Positions 28,519 to 36,894 of a DNA stretch of 64,000 bases are shown here, in pieces (within the stretch, counting starts at the first letter, position 1; every line of letters begins with the position of its first letter). The notes below the pieces were generated by a model that was given only the letters and a program-made list of their open reading frames with translations, did no database searches and was not told where the DNA came from. Source of the stretch: Comamonadaceae bacterium (GTDB taxonomy: Bacteria > Pseudomonadota > Gammaproteobacteria > Burkholderiales > Burkholderiaceae_C); assembly GCA_027488255.1 (NCBI GenBank), contig JAIYBZ010000037.1, forward strand, positions 304,469 through 368,468, written 5' to 3'. A program made the position numbers and the translations under genes.

Positions 28519-30036
28519 TCAATGGGGCAAGGTGGCACTGGCCAGGGGCAGTTCAATGCGCACACACAGACCCTGAGGCTGCGCGGGAATCAGCGCTACT
28601 TGGCCGGCACTGCGCTCGACGATTTCGCGCACGATGGCCAGACCCAGTCCGCAGCCTTCACCCGAATCGGTGCCGCGGACAAACCGCTCAAAAACCCGCG
28701 CATGGTCGCTGGCGGGAATGCCGGGGCCGTTGTCAGTCACCTCCAGCACGGCGGTGTCGGCTTTCAACGGCGAGAGCCCCACATGCACTGTGACTTGGCT
28801 GCCGGTGCCCGCGTAGTGCAGGGCGTTGTCAATCAAGTTGCTCAGGGCTTCACGCATGAGCAACTCGTTGGCCTCGATCCACACCGGTGGGGCGGTGGTG
28901 GTTGATGGCTCCTCGGGGCTGTCTTGCCCCATGCCCAAGTCGATGTGCAGGCGCAACGCGCGGGGCACCCATTCGGCGGTGACCGCTTGGGCCATGCGCC
29001 GCAGATCAAAGCGCTGGCGGTCGTGCGCCATCACCGATTCGGGCTCGGCGCGGGCCAAGGTCAGCAGCTGGTTGACCAAGTGCGCACTTCGCGTGGCGCT
29101 GTCGTGCACGCGTTGTAAGCGGGCGCGCAGTTCGGGGTCGGCCGTGGATTGCAAGGCAATTTCAGTTTGACTTTTGAGTCCGGCCAAGGGCGTGCGCAGT
29201 TGGTGCGCCGCATCGCCAATGAAACGTTTTTGCGTGGCCACGGTGTTTTGTACAGCGGCCAGCAAGGTGTTGATGGCGGTCGCCAGTGACCACAATTCGC
29301 GGGGGGCCGAGGCCAGTTGCAAGGGCGCCAAGTCGGTTGGCGCACGCCCTTCCACTTGCAAGCGCAATCGCGCCAAAGGCGACAAGCCCGCACGAATGCC
29401 CAGCCACACGATCAAGGTCATCAAGAGCACCAGGCTCGACATGGGCAACAACATGTCCACCAAAATGCTGCGCGCCAATTCTTCGCGGTTGGTGCTGCTG
29501 CGTGCCACTTGCACCAGCATGGTTTGCGGGGCGTTGGCTTCATCGCCAAAACGCAAATACAAGGCCACCAAGCGCAGCGGCTGGCCCGCAGGGGCATTGA
29601 GTGCCGCGCGGCCATTGACCGGCATGGTGCCGTCGTAATACAGCGGCGTGTTCAAGGCAGGCGCATGGTTGCCGCTGGGCGCAGGGGGCGGTGGCAGCGA
29701 CTGGTTGCCCAAAATGAACTGGCCCGGTGGCGAGCTGACCATGTACAGCAATTTGTCGGCAGGATCGGCCTCCAAGACGTCTTGCGCGGCGCGTGGAAAA
29801 TCGATCAAAAGGCCATTGCCAATGGGCTTGAGTTGGCGCGCCAAAGAGCGGCTGGCTTGCAACAAACTGGCATCAATGGCTTCGTTCGCATAACCCGCTG
29901 CAAAGCGGTAGGTGGCCACACCGCCCGCCATCCACAGCACCAATTGGGGCAACAACAACCACAGCAACAACTGGCGCGCCAACGAGACGCCGGCCTGCCC
30001 AAATGGGGCTGAAAGGGGGGGGCGTGTGCCGTTCAT
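28519..30036 (-). CDS. Sensor histidine kinase of the glucose-uptake locus
   Basis: A 505-residue membrane kinase. The first helix is about residues 22-45, followed by a periplasmic domain of about 145 residues containing a proline-rich stretch. The second helix is near residues 190-212, then come HAMP and the kinase core. The phosphoacceptor is His278 in FIGDAAHQLRTPLAGL. The ATP boxes are LSNLIDNALHYAG, VTDNGPGIP and GEGCGLGLAIV. The layout matches TctE/QseC-type kinases. The response regulator lies 42 bases upstream in the same operon. By position it likely controls the divergent gts operon, but its ligand is unknown. Confidence 0.88.
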   Translation of the reverse strand: MNGTRPPLSAPFGQAGVSLARQLLLWLLLPQLVLWMAGGVATYRFAAGYANEAIDASLLQASRSLARQLKPIGNGLLIDFPRAAQDVLEADPADKLLYMVSSPPGQFILGNQSLPPPPAPSGNHAPALNTPLYYDGTMPVNGRAALNAPAGQPLRLVALYLRFGDEANAPQTMLVQVARSSTNREELARSILVDMLLPMSSLVLLMTLIVWLGIRAGLSPLARLRLQVEGRAPTDLAPLQLASAPRELWSLATAINTLLAAVQNTVATQKRFIGDAAHQLRTPLAGLKSQTEIALQSTADPELRARLQRVHDSATRSAHLVNQLLTLARAEPESVMAHDRQRFDLRRMAQAVTAEWVPRALRLHIDLGMGQDSPEEPSTTTAPPVWIEANELLMREALSNLIDNALHYAGTGSQVTVHVGLSPLKADTAVLEVTDNGPGIPASDHARVFERFVRGTDSGEGCGLGLAIVREIVERSAGQVALIPAQPQGLCVRIELPLASATLPH

Positions 30037-30078
30037 GAAGGAATTAAAAAAGCGGTGGGGTGTTGACCAGCCCGCGTT

Positions 30079-30747
30079 TCAGCTGCTGGTTTCGAGCAAG
30101 TAGCCCAAGCCCCGCACGGTGCGAATCACCAGACCGGCGTCTTCCAATTTGCGGCGCAAGCGGTGGATGTACACCTCGATCGAGTTGCCCGCCCCCACCT
30201 CACCGCCATCGGCTTCCCAGGTTTGGTTGATTTGGTCTTTCGTGACTACTTTGTCACGGTGCTGCACCAGCAGCTCTAACAAGACCCACTCGCGGCCACT
30301 CAGGTCCAGCGGTTCACCCCCCACCATGGCTCGGCGCGAGGTGTGGTCGAGGGTCAGGCGACCCAGCAGGGCGGGGGTGTTGGCCGGTTGGCTGCGGCGC
30401 AGCAAGGCCTGCAAACGGGCCAGCAGTTCTGGGAAATCAAAGGGTTTGGTGACGTAGTCATCGGCACCCGCCTGAAACCCGGCCACACGGTCGTCGAGGG
30501 AATCGCGCGCCGTCAGCAACAGCACCGGCAAGCCGGGCTGGGATTGGCGCACGTGCTGCAGCACCGCCAAGCCATCCATCATGGGCAAGCCCAAGTCGAG
30601 CACGGCAATGTCAAAGCTTTGTTTTTGCAACAAATAGTCGGCCACCGCGCCATTGGGCGCATGCTCGACTGCAAAACCTGCACCCCCCAGTTGGGTTTGC
30701 AGGGCGTCGGCCAGCATGGCGTCGTCTTCGGCAAGCAGCAATTTCAT
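30079..30747 (-). CDS. OmpR-family response regulator of the glucose-uptake locus
   Basis: A 222-residue regulator with an N-terminal receiver domain (acidic pair Asp8-Asp9, phosphoacceptor Asp51 in AVLDLGLPMMDG, Lys in VTKPFDFPELLARL) and a C-terminal winged helix (EWVLLELLVQHRDKVVTKD ... VYIHRLRRKLEDAG). It is the partner of the following kinase gene. The 181-base gap to the divergent gtsA gene holds two AT-rich palindromes that could be its binding sites. Confidence 0.9.
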   Translation of the reverse strand: MKLLLAEDDAMLADALQTQLGGAGFAVEHAPNGAVADYLLQKQSFDIAVLDLGLPMMDGLAVLQHVRQSQPGLPVLLLTARDSLDDRVAGFQAGADDYVTKPFDFPELLARLQALLRRSQPANTPALLGRLTLDHTSRRAMVGGEPLDLSGREWVLLELLVQHRDKVVTKDQINQTWEADGGEVGAGNSIEVYIHRLRRKLEDAGLVIRTVRGLGYLLETSS

Positions 30748-30820
30748 GGCGGCAAGCTTAATAGAAAGTGGGGTCTCGGGTGGGTGTTGGGCTGGGATTC
30801 TGCTTAGGGTTTAACCTAGT

Positions 30821-30849
30821 GTTAATAAATTAACGAAATATTAATATTT
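30821..30849. promoter_or_regulatory. Two AT-rich palindromes in the regulator/gtsA control region
   Basis: GTTAAT-AA-ATTAAC (30821-30834) and the perfect palindrome AAATATTAATATTT (30836-30849) stand one base apart. A possible gtsA promoter, TTAATA (30841-30846), 17 bases, TATACG (30864-30869), would have its -35 inside the second palindrome. This placement fits operator sites, but the promoter hexamers are weak. Confidence 0.5.
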
Positions 30850-30928
30850 GCTGGTCGGGGATTTATACGGGCCATTCCGCCCCCCTCGAACATCAACTCA
30901 GGCCCTCGGCCTCAACCAGGAGACACCC

Positions 30929-32182
30929 TTGAAAACATTGAAAACGTTCCAGCGCACATTGTTGGCTACGGCGGCCGTCGTGACTTTGTCCGCGCATGCC
31001 GGTGAAGTCGAAGTGCTGCACTACTGGACCAGCGGTGGCGAAGCCAAATCGGCGGCGGCCCTGAAAGCCACTTTGCAAAGCAAAGGTCACGTCTGGAAAG
31101 ACTTTGCCGTGGCCGGTGGTGGTGGCGACAACGCCATGACTGTCTTGAAGTCGCGCGTGGTCTCGGGCAATGCCCCCGCTGCTGCACAAATCAAAGGCCC
31201 CGCACTGCAAGAGTGGGCTTCTGAAGGCGTGTTGGCCAACATCGACGATGTGGCCAAAGCCGAAAAATGGGACACCTTGTTGCCGCCCGTGGTGGCCAAC
31301 GTCATGAAGCACAAAGGCAACTACATCGCTGCCCCAGTGAACGTGCACCGCGTGAACTGGTTGTGGGCCAGCAACGCCGCTTTCAAGAAGGCCGGCGCCA
31401 AAGTGCCGACCAACTGGGATGAGTTCTTTGTGGCTGCCGAAGCCCTGAAAAAGGCCGGCATCATTCCCGTGGCCCACGGTGGCCAAAACTGGCAAGACTT
31501 CACCACCTTTGAAAGCGTGGCTTTGGGTGTGGGCGGTGCCGACTTCTACAAAAAGGCTTTGGTGCAACTCGACCAATCGGCATTGACCGGCGCGACCATG
31601 ACCAAGGTGCTCGACACCTTCAAAAAGGTCAAGTCTTATACCGATAAGAATGCCCCAGGCCGTGACTGGAACTTGGCCACCGCCATGGTGATCAAGGGCG
31701 AAGCCGGTATGCAACTGATGGGTGACTGGGCCAAGGGCGAATTTGTTGCTGCTGGTAAAAAGCCCGGTGCTGATTTCAGCTGCGCTGCAGCGCCTGGCAC
31801 TGCTTCTGCCTTCACCTTCAACGTGGACTCGTTCGCGATGTTCAAGCTGAAGAACGACGACAACACCAAGGCCCAAAAAGACCTGGCTTCCGCCATCATG
31901 TCGACCGACTTCCAAGAAGTGTTCAACCTGAACAAAGGCTCGATCCCTGTTCGACTGAACATGAACTTGGCCAAGTTTGACGATTGCGCCAAGCTGAGCT
32001 CGAAGGACTTCGTGGCGACAGCCAAAAATGGCGGTCTGGTGCCTTCCGTGGCGCACGGCATGGCCATCGGTTCTGCCACTTCGGGCGCGATCCAAGACGC
32101 CGTCAGCCAATTCTGGAATGACGACAAGATGAGCACCAAAGACGCTCAAGCCAAGATTGCTTCGGCCGCCAAGGTCAAGTAA
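30929..32182 (+). CDS. gtsA: Glucose/mannose ABC transporter substrate-binding protein
   Basis: A 417-residue periplasmic sugar-binding protein of family CUT1. The start is TTG, supported by AGGAGA five bases upstream; the resulting N-terminus is a clean signal peptide with cleavage after SAHA, about residue 24. The mature N-terminus EVEVLHYWTSGGEAKSAAALK, then VAGGGGDNAMTVLKSR and APVNVHRVNWLW, closely follow remembered Pseudomonas GtsA. An upstream in-frame start would put 27 odd residues before the signal peptide. It is the first gene of gtsABCD. Confidence 0.9.
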   Translation: MKTLKTFQRTLLATAAVVTLSAHAGEVEVLHYWTSGGEAKSAAALKATLQSKGHVWKDFAVAGGGGDNAMTVLKSRVVSGNAPAAAQIKGPALQEWASEGVLANIDDVAKAEKWDTLLPPVVANVMKHKGNYIAAPVNVHRVNWLWASNAAFKKAGAKVPTNWDEFFVAAEALKKAGIIPVAHGGQNWQDFTTFESVALGVGGADFYKKALVQLDQSALTGATMTKVLDTFKKVKSYTDKNAPGRDWNLATAMVIKGEAGMQLMGDWAKGEFVAAGKKPGADFSCAAAPGTASAFTFNVDSFAMFKLKNDDNTKAQKDLASAIMSTDFQEVFNLNKGSIPVRLNMNLAKFDDCAKLSSKDFVATAKNGGLVPSVAHGMAIGSATSGAIQDAVSQFWNDDKMSTKDAQAKIASAAKVK

Positions 32183-32214
32183 GACCCCAGGCCGGCCCGG
32201 CGGGTCGGCTTGAT

Positions 32215-32275
32215 CAAACCTTCGGGTTTGTGCTTTCTTTAGCCATGGGGCTGCAGGTCACGAGCTTGCAGCCCC
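32215..32275 (+). other. Two hairpins between gtsA and gtsB
   Basis: CAAACC-TTCG-GGTTTG (32215-32230) has the very stable UUCG tetraloop and a following T-rich stretch. GGGGCTGCA / TGCAGCCCC (32247-32275) has an 11-nt loop. A 9-base direct repeat GTGTGCACC (32277-32285 and 32290-32298) follows. Such structures commonly raise receptor expression over permease by partial termination and mRNA protection. Confidence 0.7.
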
Positions 32276-32312
32276 TGTGTGCACCGCTGGTGTGCACCCG
32301 ATTGGATCACCC

Positions 32313-33191
32313 ATGTCTTCATCATCACCACAGCAAGCCGCTTGGCTGCCCAAGCTGGTCATCGCCCCCAGCTTTGTGCTGTCCCTGCTGTTCATCTACG
32401 GCCTGATGGCCTGGAACGGCTATTTGTCGATGTCTGCTTCGCGGATCTTGCCCAATTACGACTTTGTGGGGCTGCAGCATTACGTGGCCTTGATGGACAG
32501 TGACCGTTTCTATGTGGCCATGCGCAACATGGCGGTGTTTGGTTTCTTTTTCATTGGCGGCGCGATGGCGCTCGGCGTGGTGCTGGCGATTTTGCTGGAC
32601 CAAAAAGTGCGCGGTGAAGGGGTGTTGCGCACCATTTATCTTTATCCCATGGCGATTTCTTTCATCGTCACGGGCACGGCCTGGAAATGGATTTTGAACC
32701 CAGGCCTGGGCTTGCAGCACCTCATGCACAGCTGGGGTTTCACCGACTTTAAATTTGAGTGGTTGGTGGACCAAGACATGGCCATCTACTGCGTGGTGAT
32801 TGCCGGAGTTTGGCAAAGCGCGGGTTTTGTCATGGCCTTGTTTTTAGCGGCACTGCGCGGCATTGACGACTCGATCATCAAGGCCGCCCAAGTGGATGGC
32901 GCCAGTTTGCCGCGCATTTACTGGAGCATCATCTTGCCCAGTTTGGGACCGGTCTTTTTCAGCACCTTGATGGTGGTCTCACACTTGGCCATCAAGAGCT
33001 TTGACTTGGTGATGGCGCTCACGGCAGGGGGCCCCGGTTATGCCACCGATTTGCCGGCCACCTTCATGTACGCCACCGCATTCACCCGCGGCCAGATTGG
33101 CGTGGGCGCGGCCAGTGCCACGGTGATGTTGGCCACGGTGGCGGCCATTGTGGTGCCCTACTTGTATTCTGAATTGCGGAGCAAACGATGA
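32313..33191 (+). CDS. gtsB: Glucose/mannose ABC transporter permease 1
   Basis: A 292-residue CUT1 permease with six predicted helices. The EAA loop that contacts the ATPase is GIDDSIIKAAQVDGASLPRIYWSIILPSLGP, near residue 193. It starts at the ATG of MSSSSPQQAAW. Its last bases overlap the gtsC start (ATGA-type overlap), indicating coupled translation. Confidence 0.9.
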   Translation: MSSSSPQQAAWLPKLVIAPSFVLSLLFIYGLMAWNGYLSMSASRILPNYDFVGLQHYVALMDSDRFYVAMRNMAVFGFFFIGGAMALGVVLAILLDQKVRGEGVLRTIYLYPMAISFIVTGTAWKWILNPGLGLQHLMHSWGFTDFKFEWLVDQDMAIYCVVIAGVWQSAGFVMALFLAALRGIDDSIIKAAQVDGASLPRIYWSIILPSLGPVFFSTLMVVSHLAIKSFDLVMALTAGGPGYATDLPATFMYATAFTRGQIGVGAASATVMLATVAAIVVPYLYSELRSKR

Positions 33192-34042
33192 ACCGCTTGA
33201 ATTTTCATCGCCTCATTTTGTGGGCCGTGCTGCTGTTGTTCGCGCTGTGGTTTTTGGTGCCGCTGTATGTGATGCTGACCACCTCGCTGAAAGACGCCGA
33301 ACAGTTGCGCAACGGCAACCTGTTGAGTCTGCCCACCGCACCCACTCTGGACGCTTGGTTCAAAGCCTGGGGCAGCGCGTGCACGGGCGTGCAGTGCGAA
33401 GGCCTGAAGCCGTTTTTCTGGAACTCGGTGTTGATGGTGGTGCCCGCGGTGCTGATCTCGACCTTGATCGGCTCGGTGAATGGCTATGTGCTGTCCAAGT
33501 GGAAGTTTCGCGGCAGCGAGACGCTGTTTGCCTTCATGTTGTTTGGCGTGTTCATGCCGATGCAAGTGGTGCTCTTGCCCATGAGTCAGGTGCTGGGCTG
33601 GTTGGGCGTGGCCAGCTCGATTTGGGGCTTGATGCTGGTGCACGTGGTGGCGGGCATTCCCTCGACCACGCTGTTTTTCCGCAACTATTACGTGGGCTTG
33701 CCCGACGAGTTGATCAAAGCGGCGCAACTCGATGGCGCTGGCTTTTGGTTGATCTTCCGCCGCATCGTGTTGCCGCTGTCCCTGCCAATTCTGGTGGTCA
33801 CGCTCATCTGGCAGTTCACCAACATCTGGAACGACTTTTTGTATGGCGTGGTGTTCTCGGGGGCTGACAGCAAGCCGATCACCGTGGGTTTGAACAACTT
33901 GGCCAACACCTCCAGTGCCGTGAAGGAATACAACGTCGACATGGCGGCAGCATTGATCGCCGCTTTACCCACCTTGTTTGTGTATGTGGTGGCAGGTAAA
34001 TATTTTGTGCGTGGCCTGACGGCTGGCGCTGTCAAAGGTTAA
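33188..34042 (+). CDS. gtsC: Glucose/mannose ABC transporter permease 2
   Basis: A 284-residue CUT1 permease, the partner of GtsB. The EAA loop is PDELIKAAQLDGAGFWLIFRRIVLPLSLP. The extracytoplasmic segment SACTGVQCEGLKPFFWNS after helix 1 is typical of GtsC-type proteins. It overlaps gtsB by 4 bases and is followed by the ATPase gene after 11 bases. Confidence 0.9.
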   Translation: MNRLNFHRLILWAVLLLFALWFLVPLYVMLTTSLKDAEQLRNGNLLSLPTAPTLDAWFKAWGSACTGVQCEGLKPFFWNSVLMVVPAVLISTLIGSVNGYVLSKWKFRGSETLFAFMLFGVFMPMQVVLLPMSQVLGWLGVASSIWGLMLVHVVAGIPSTTLFFRNYYVGLPDELIKAAQLDGAGFWLIFRRIVLPLSLPILVVTLIWQFTNIWNDFLYGVVFSGADSKPITVGLNNLANTSSAVKEYNVDMAAALIAALPTLFVYVVAGKYFVRGLTAGAVKG

Positions 34043-34053
34043 AGGGAAACATC

Positions 34054-35121
34054 ATGGGCGCACTCGCCATTCGCAACATTCACAAGACCTACAACGAGAC
34101 GGTCCACATTCTCAAGGGCATCGATTTAGAAATCGAGGCCGGCGAATTCTTGATCTTGGTGGGCCCTTCGGGCTGCGGCAAATCCACCTTGTTGTCGATG
34201 ATCGCCGGGCTGGACCAGCCTACCAGCGGCAGCATCCACATTGGTGAGCGCGATGTCACCCAGTTGCCCAGCAAGGACCGCGACATTGCCATGGTGTTCC
34301 AAAGCTACGCGCTGTACCCCAACATGACGGTCGCCGAAAACATCGCCTTTGGTTTAGAAATCCGCAAGGTGCCCAAGCCCGTGCGCAAAGCCGCGGTGGA
34401 GCGGGTCTCGGCCATGTTGCAGATTGGCCATTTGCTGGACCGCAAGCCCGGGCAACTCTCGGGCGGACAGCGCCAACGGGTGGCGATGGGGCGTGCGCTG
34501 GCGCGTGACCCGAAACTGTTTTTATTTGACGAACCCTTGTCTAACCTCGACGCCAAATTGCGCGTGGAAATGCGGGCCGAGATCAAGCTGCTGCACCAGC
34601 GCACCCAAACCACCACTGTGTATGTGACGCATGACCAAGTCGAGGCCATGACACTGGGTGACCGCATTGCCGTGATGAAAGACGGCTTGGTGCAACAGTT
34701 TGGAACCCCACATGAGATTTACAACCGACCGGCCAACCGCTTTGTCGCCGAGTTCATCGGCTCACCGGCGATGAACATGGTGGACGCCACCACTTCGGGC
34801 CTGGCACTCTCAGCCCAAGGTGTCGAGTTGCCCATCAACGATGCGCAACGCGCCGCCTTGCAAGCCCACGGCCAAGCCGAATGTGTGTATGGCTTGCGGC
34901 CTGAAAGCATCAGCTTTGCCAGCCATGGCGTGCCGGGCAAACTCAGCATGATCGAACCCACCGGGCCAGAAACTTATGCCACCGTCGAAACTGCCGCCGG
35001 TAAGTTGACCGCCCGCGTGCCGGGGTTGTTGCAAGCCGTGGTGGGCGATGCGGTGCACTTGCAGTGGTCGGCCGACAGCGCGCATGTGTTCGACCGGACC
35101 AGTGGCAACCGGGTGGGCTGA
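34054..35121 (+). CDS. gtsD: Sugar ABC transporter ATP-binding protein, MalK/UgpC type
   Basis: A 355-residue ATPase energising GtsBC. Walker A is GPSGCGKSTLL, the Q loop MVFQSYALYPNMTV, the signature LSGGQRQRVAMGRAL and Walker B LFLFDEPLSNLDA. The C-terminal MalK-like regulatory domain (TOBE) starts near residue 240 and includes VYGLRPESISFA. AAGGGA precedes the ATG. The gene ends the gts operon and converges with an MFS gene; only a weak 6-bp stem lies between them. Confidence 0.91.
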   Translation: MGALAIRNIHKTYNETVHILKGIDLEIEAGEFLILVGPSGCGKSTLLSMIAGLDQPTSGSIHIGERDVTQLPSKDRDIAMVFQSYALYPNMTVAENIAFGLEIRKVPKPVRKAAVERVSAMLQIGHLLDRKPGQLSGGQRQRVAMGRALARDPKLFLFDEPLSNLDAKLRVEMRAEIKLLHQRTQTTTVYVTHDQVEAMTLGDRIAVMKDGLVQQFGTPHEIYNRPANRFVAEFIGSPAMNMVDATTSGLALSAQGVELPINDAQRAALQAHGQAECVYGLRPESISFASHGVPGKLSMIEPTGPETYATVETAAGKLTARVPGLLQAVVGDAVHLQWSADSAHVFDRTSGNRVG

Positions 35122-35140
35122 AGGCTGAGCAAGCCCAAGC

Positions 35141-36385
35141 TCAGTGAGCAGCGCTGCGTTGAAGTTGACGCAGGCGCCAGAACAAACCGCTGGCAATGAG
35201 CAAATTCAGCAGGTTCCAAGCGATGCCGTTCAAAAAGGCCGCGTGGTAACTGCCCGTCACATCAAAGACCCAGCCGGACATCCAGCCGCCCAAAGCCATG
35301 CCCAGCAAGGTGGCCATGATCACGGCGCCAACACGGCCGCCGGCTTCTTCGGGCTTGAAGTGCTCGCGCACGATGATCGCGTAAGCCGGCACGATACCGC
35401 CTTGAAAAAGTCCAAACAGTGCGGACACCAAATAGAGCGGCACCATGCCATCAAAGGGCAGGAACATCAGCAGCGCGACCCCTTGTAAAAATGAGCCCAG
35501 CAGCAGCGTGCGAATGCCGCCGATGCGGTCGCTGATCAGGCCAAAGACCAATCGGCTGACAATGCCACTGGCCAACATGAGCGAGAGCATTTCAGCGCCA
35601 CGCGCCGCACCAAAACCCAAGTCGGTGCAATACGCCACGATGTGCACTTGCGGCATCGACATGGCCACACAACACGCCACACCCGCAACACACAACAGGC
35701 CTTGTGCTTGAGACGGCTTGAGGCCAAACGGGCGACTGCGGTCCAGCACCGGGGCATGGGCGGCGTTACTGGCATGCGGCTGTGTCACCAGGGGCGGGCG
35801 TTGTCGCATGCGCATGGCCAACAAAAACATGCCCACGCCACAAAAAATACCCAGTGCAATATAGGTGTGCCGCCAGCCGATGGTCTCGACACCCCGCTGG
35901 ACCAAGGGCGGCCAAATGGTGCCTGCAATGTAGTTGCCACTGGCGCAAATGGCCACCGCTATCCCGCGCCGACGGTTCCACCACAATGCGGTATCGGCCA
36001 TCAGCGGTGCAAAGGTGGACGAACTGCCGACAAAGCCCATGAGCGCATGCGCCAACCCAAAGGCCCAGATGCTCCCCGACAAGCCGGCCCACACAAAGCC
36101 ACCACACACCGCCAAGGCGCCGACCCACAGCACGGGCGTCAGGCCGTGGCGGTCGGCCATGCGGCCCGTGATCAGACCCCCCAAGCCCAGACTGACCATC
36201 ATCAAGGTGTAAGGCAGCGAGGCATCGGCGCGGCCCACGCCAAATTCGTTTTGCACCTCGGGCAGCACCACCGAGACGATGTACATGCTGCTGTTGCCCA
36301 ACACCACCAAGCCCAAGGTGAACAGCAAGCGCCAAGCGGCCTGGCGAGAATCGATCAGCGAGGGGTCGGCGGGCGTGGTGTTCAT
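35141..36385 (-). CDS. MFS transporter (OFA/monocarboxylate-like)
   Basis: A 414-residue 12-helix facilitator. GRMADRHGLTPVLWVGAL is motif A after helix 2. ALWWNRRRGIAVAICASGNYIAGTIWPPLV in helices 4-5 resembles the oxalate/formate-antiporter and monocarboxylate groups. GLISDRIGGIRTLLLGSF is the second-half motif. The ATG at MNTTPADPS is preferred; a GTG 33 bases upstream is possible. The substrate is probably an organic anion, not known. A broken MFS gene lies directly upstream on the same strand. Confidence 0.85.
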   Translation of the reverse strand: MNTTPADPSLIDSRQAAWRLLFTLGLVVLGNSSMYIVSVVLPEVQNEFGVGRADASLPYTLMMVSLGLGGLITGRMADRHGLTPVLWVGALAVCGGFVWAGLSGSIWAFGLAHALMGFVGSSSTFAPLMADTALWWNRRRGIAVAICASGNYIAGTIWPPLVQRGVETIGWRHTYIALGIFCGVGMFLLAMRMRQRPPLVTQPHASNAAHAPVLDRSRPFGLKPSQAQGLLCVAGVACCVAMSMPQVHIVAYCTDLGFGAARGAEMLSLMLASGIVSRLVFGLISDRIGGIRTLLLGSFLQGVALLMFLPFDGMVPLYLVSALFGLFQGGIVPAYAIIVREHFKPEEAGGRVGAVIMATLLGMALGGWMSGWVFDVTGSYHAAFLNGIAWNLLNLLIASGLFWRLRQLQRSAAH

Positions 36386-36430
36386 TGCAGGCAATTTAGC
36401 CGATGGCTGGGGGTGCACATGTCTTGTGCG

Positions 36431-36802
36431 TTACTGGGGCAGACCGGTGGCCTGCTTGACCCGATGGGCCAACAGCGGCACCAAGACCATCAAAGCGGCC
36501 AGCGCCAGCACGGGCAGCAGCATCGCCATGCCCAGGCCACCCATGAGAACGACCGGCTTGCATCCATAACGGGCACACAAAGACCCGGTGCGCACCATCG
36601 CTGCCACGGAACCGATGCCCATGCACAACAGCAACAAGCCAAGCGAACGGTCGTCCACCTGCAAGCGTTGCTTCACAAAAGGAACCATCGGGGCCCAGGC
36701 CGAAGCCTCAACGCCCGAGATCCAAAAAGCCAGTCGGGTGGCGAGGCGAGAGGCCGGCGTGTTGGGCGCGTTCAGGGACAGATCGGGCATGGGCTTCATC
36801 AT
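36431..36802 (-). pseudogene. Truncated MFS transporter remnant (N-terminal third)
   Basis: This open frame of 123 residues contains only the first three to four helices of a major facilitator. ATRLAFWISGVEASAWAPMVPFVKQRLQVDD and SLGLLLLCMGIGSVAAMV resemble the N-terminus of YbjJ-like transporters, which run to about 380-400 residues. The frame ends in a stop after HRVKQATGLPQ, and nothing in the 45 bases before the next gene continues the protein in another frame. The gene has therefore lost about two thirds of its length by deletion or replacement. It follows the htpG terminator, so it may have its own or no promoter. Confidence 0.75.
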
Positions 36803-36837
36803 ATTTTTAAATCATCCCCCGACCAGCCCGAGGAGCT

Positions 36838-36873
36838 AGAAAAAAGCCCCGCCAGACGCAAGTCCAGCGGGGC
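36838..36873 (-). terminator. Rho-independent terminator of htpG
   Basis: On the minus strand GCCCCGC / GCGGGGC (with an inner GAC/GTC pairing) is followed by a T run. It starts about 20 bases after the htpG stop. Confidence 0.88.
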
Positions 36874-36894
36874 TCTTGAGCGGTGAAACAGCGT

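Noticed and set aside
35125..35144. Terminator between gtsD and the MFS gene
   Set aside because: A 6-bp stem without a T run partly inside coding sequence; not convincing.
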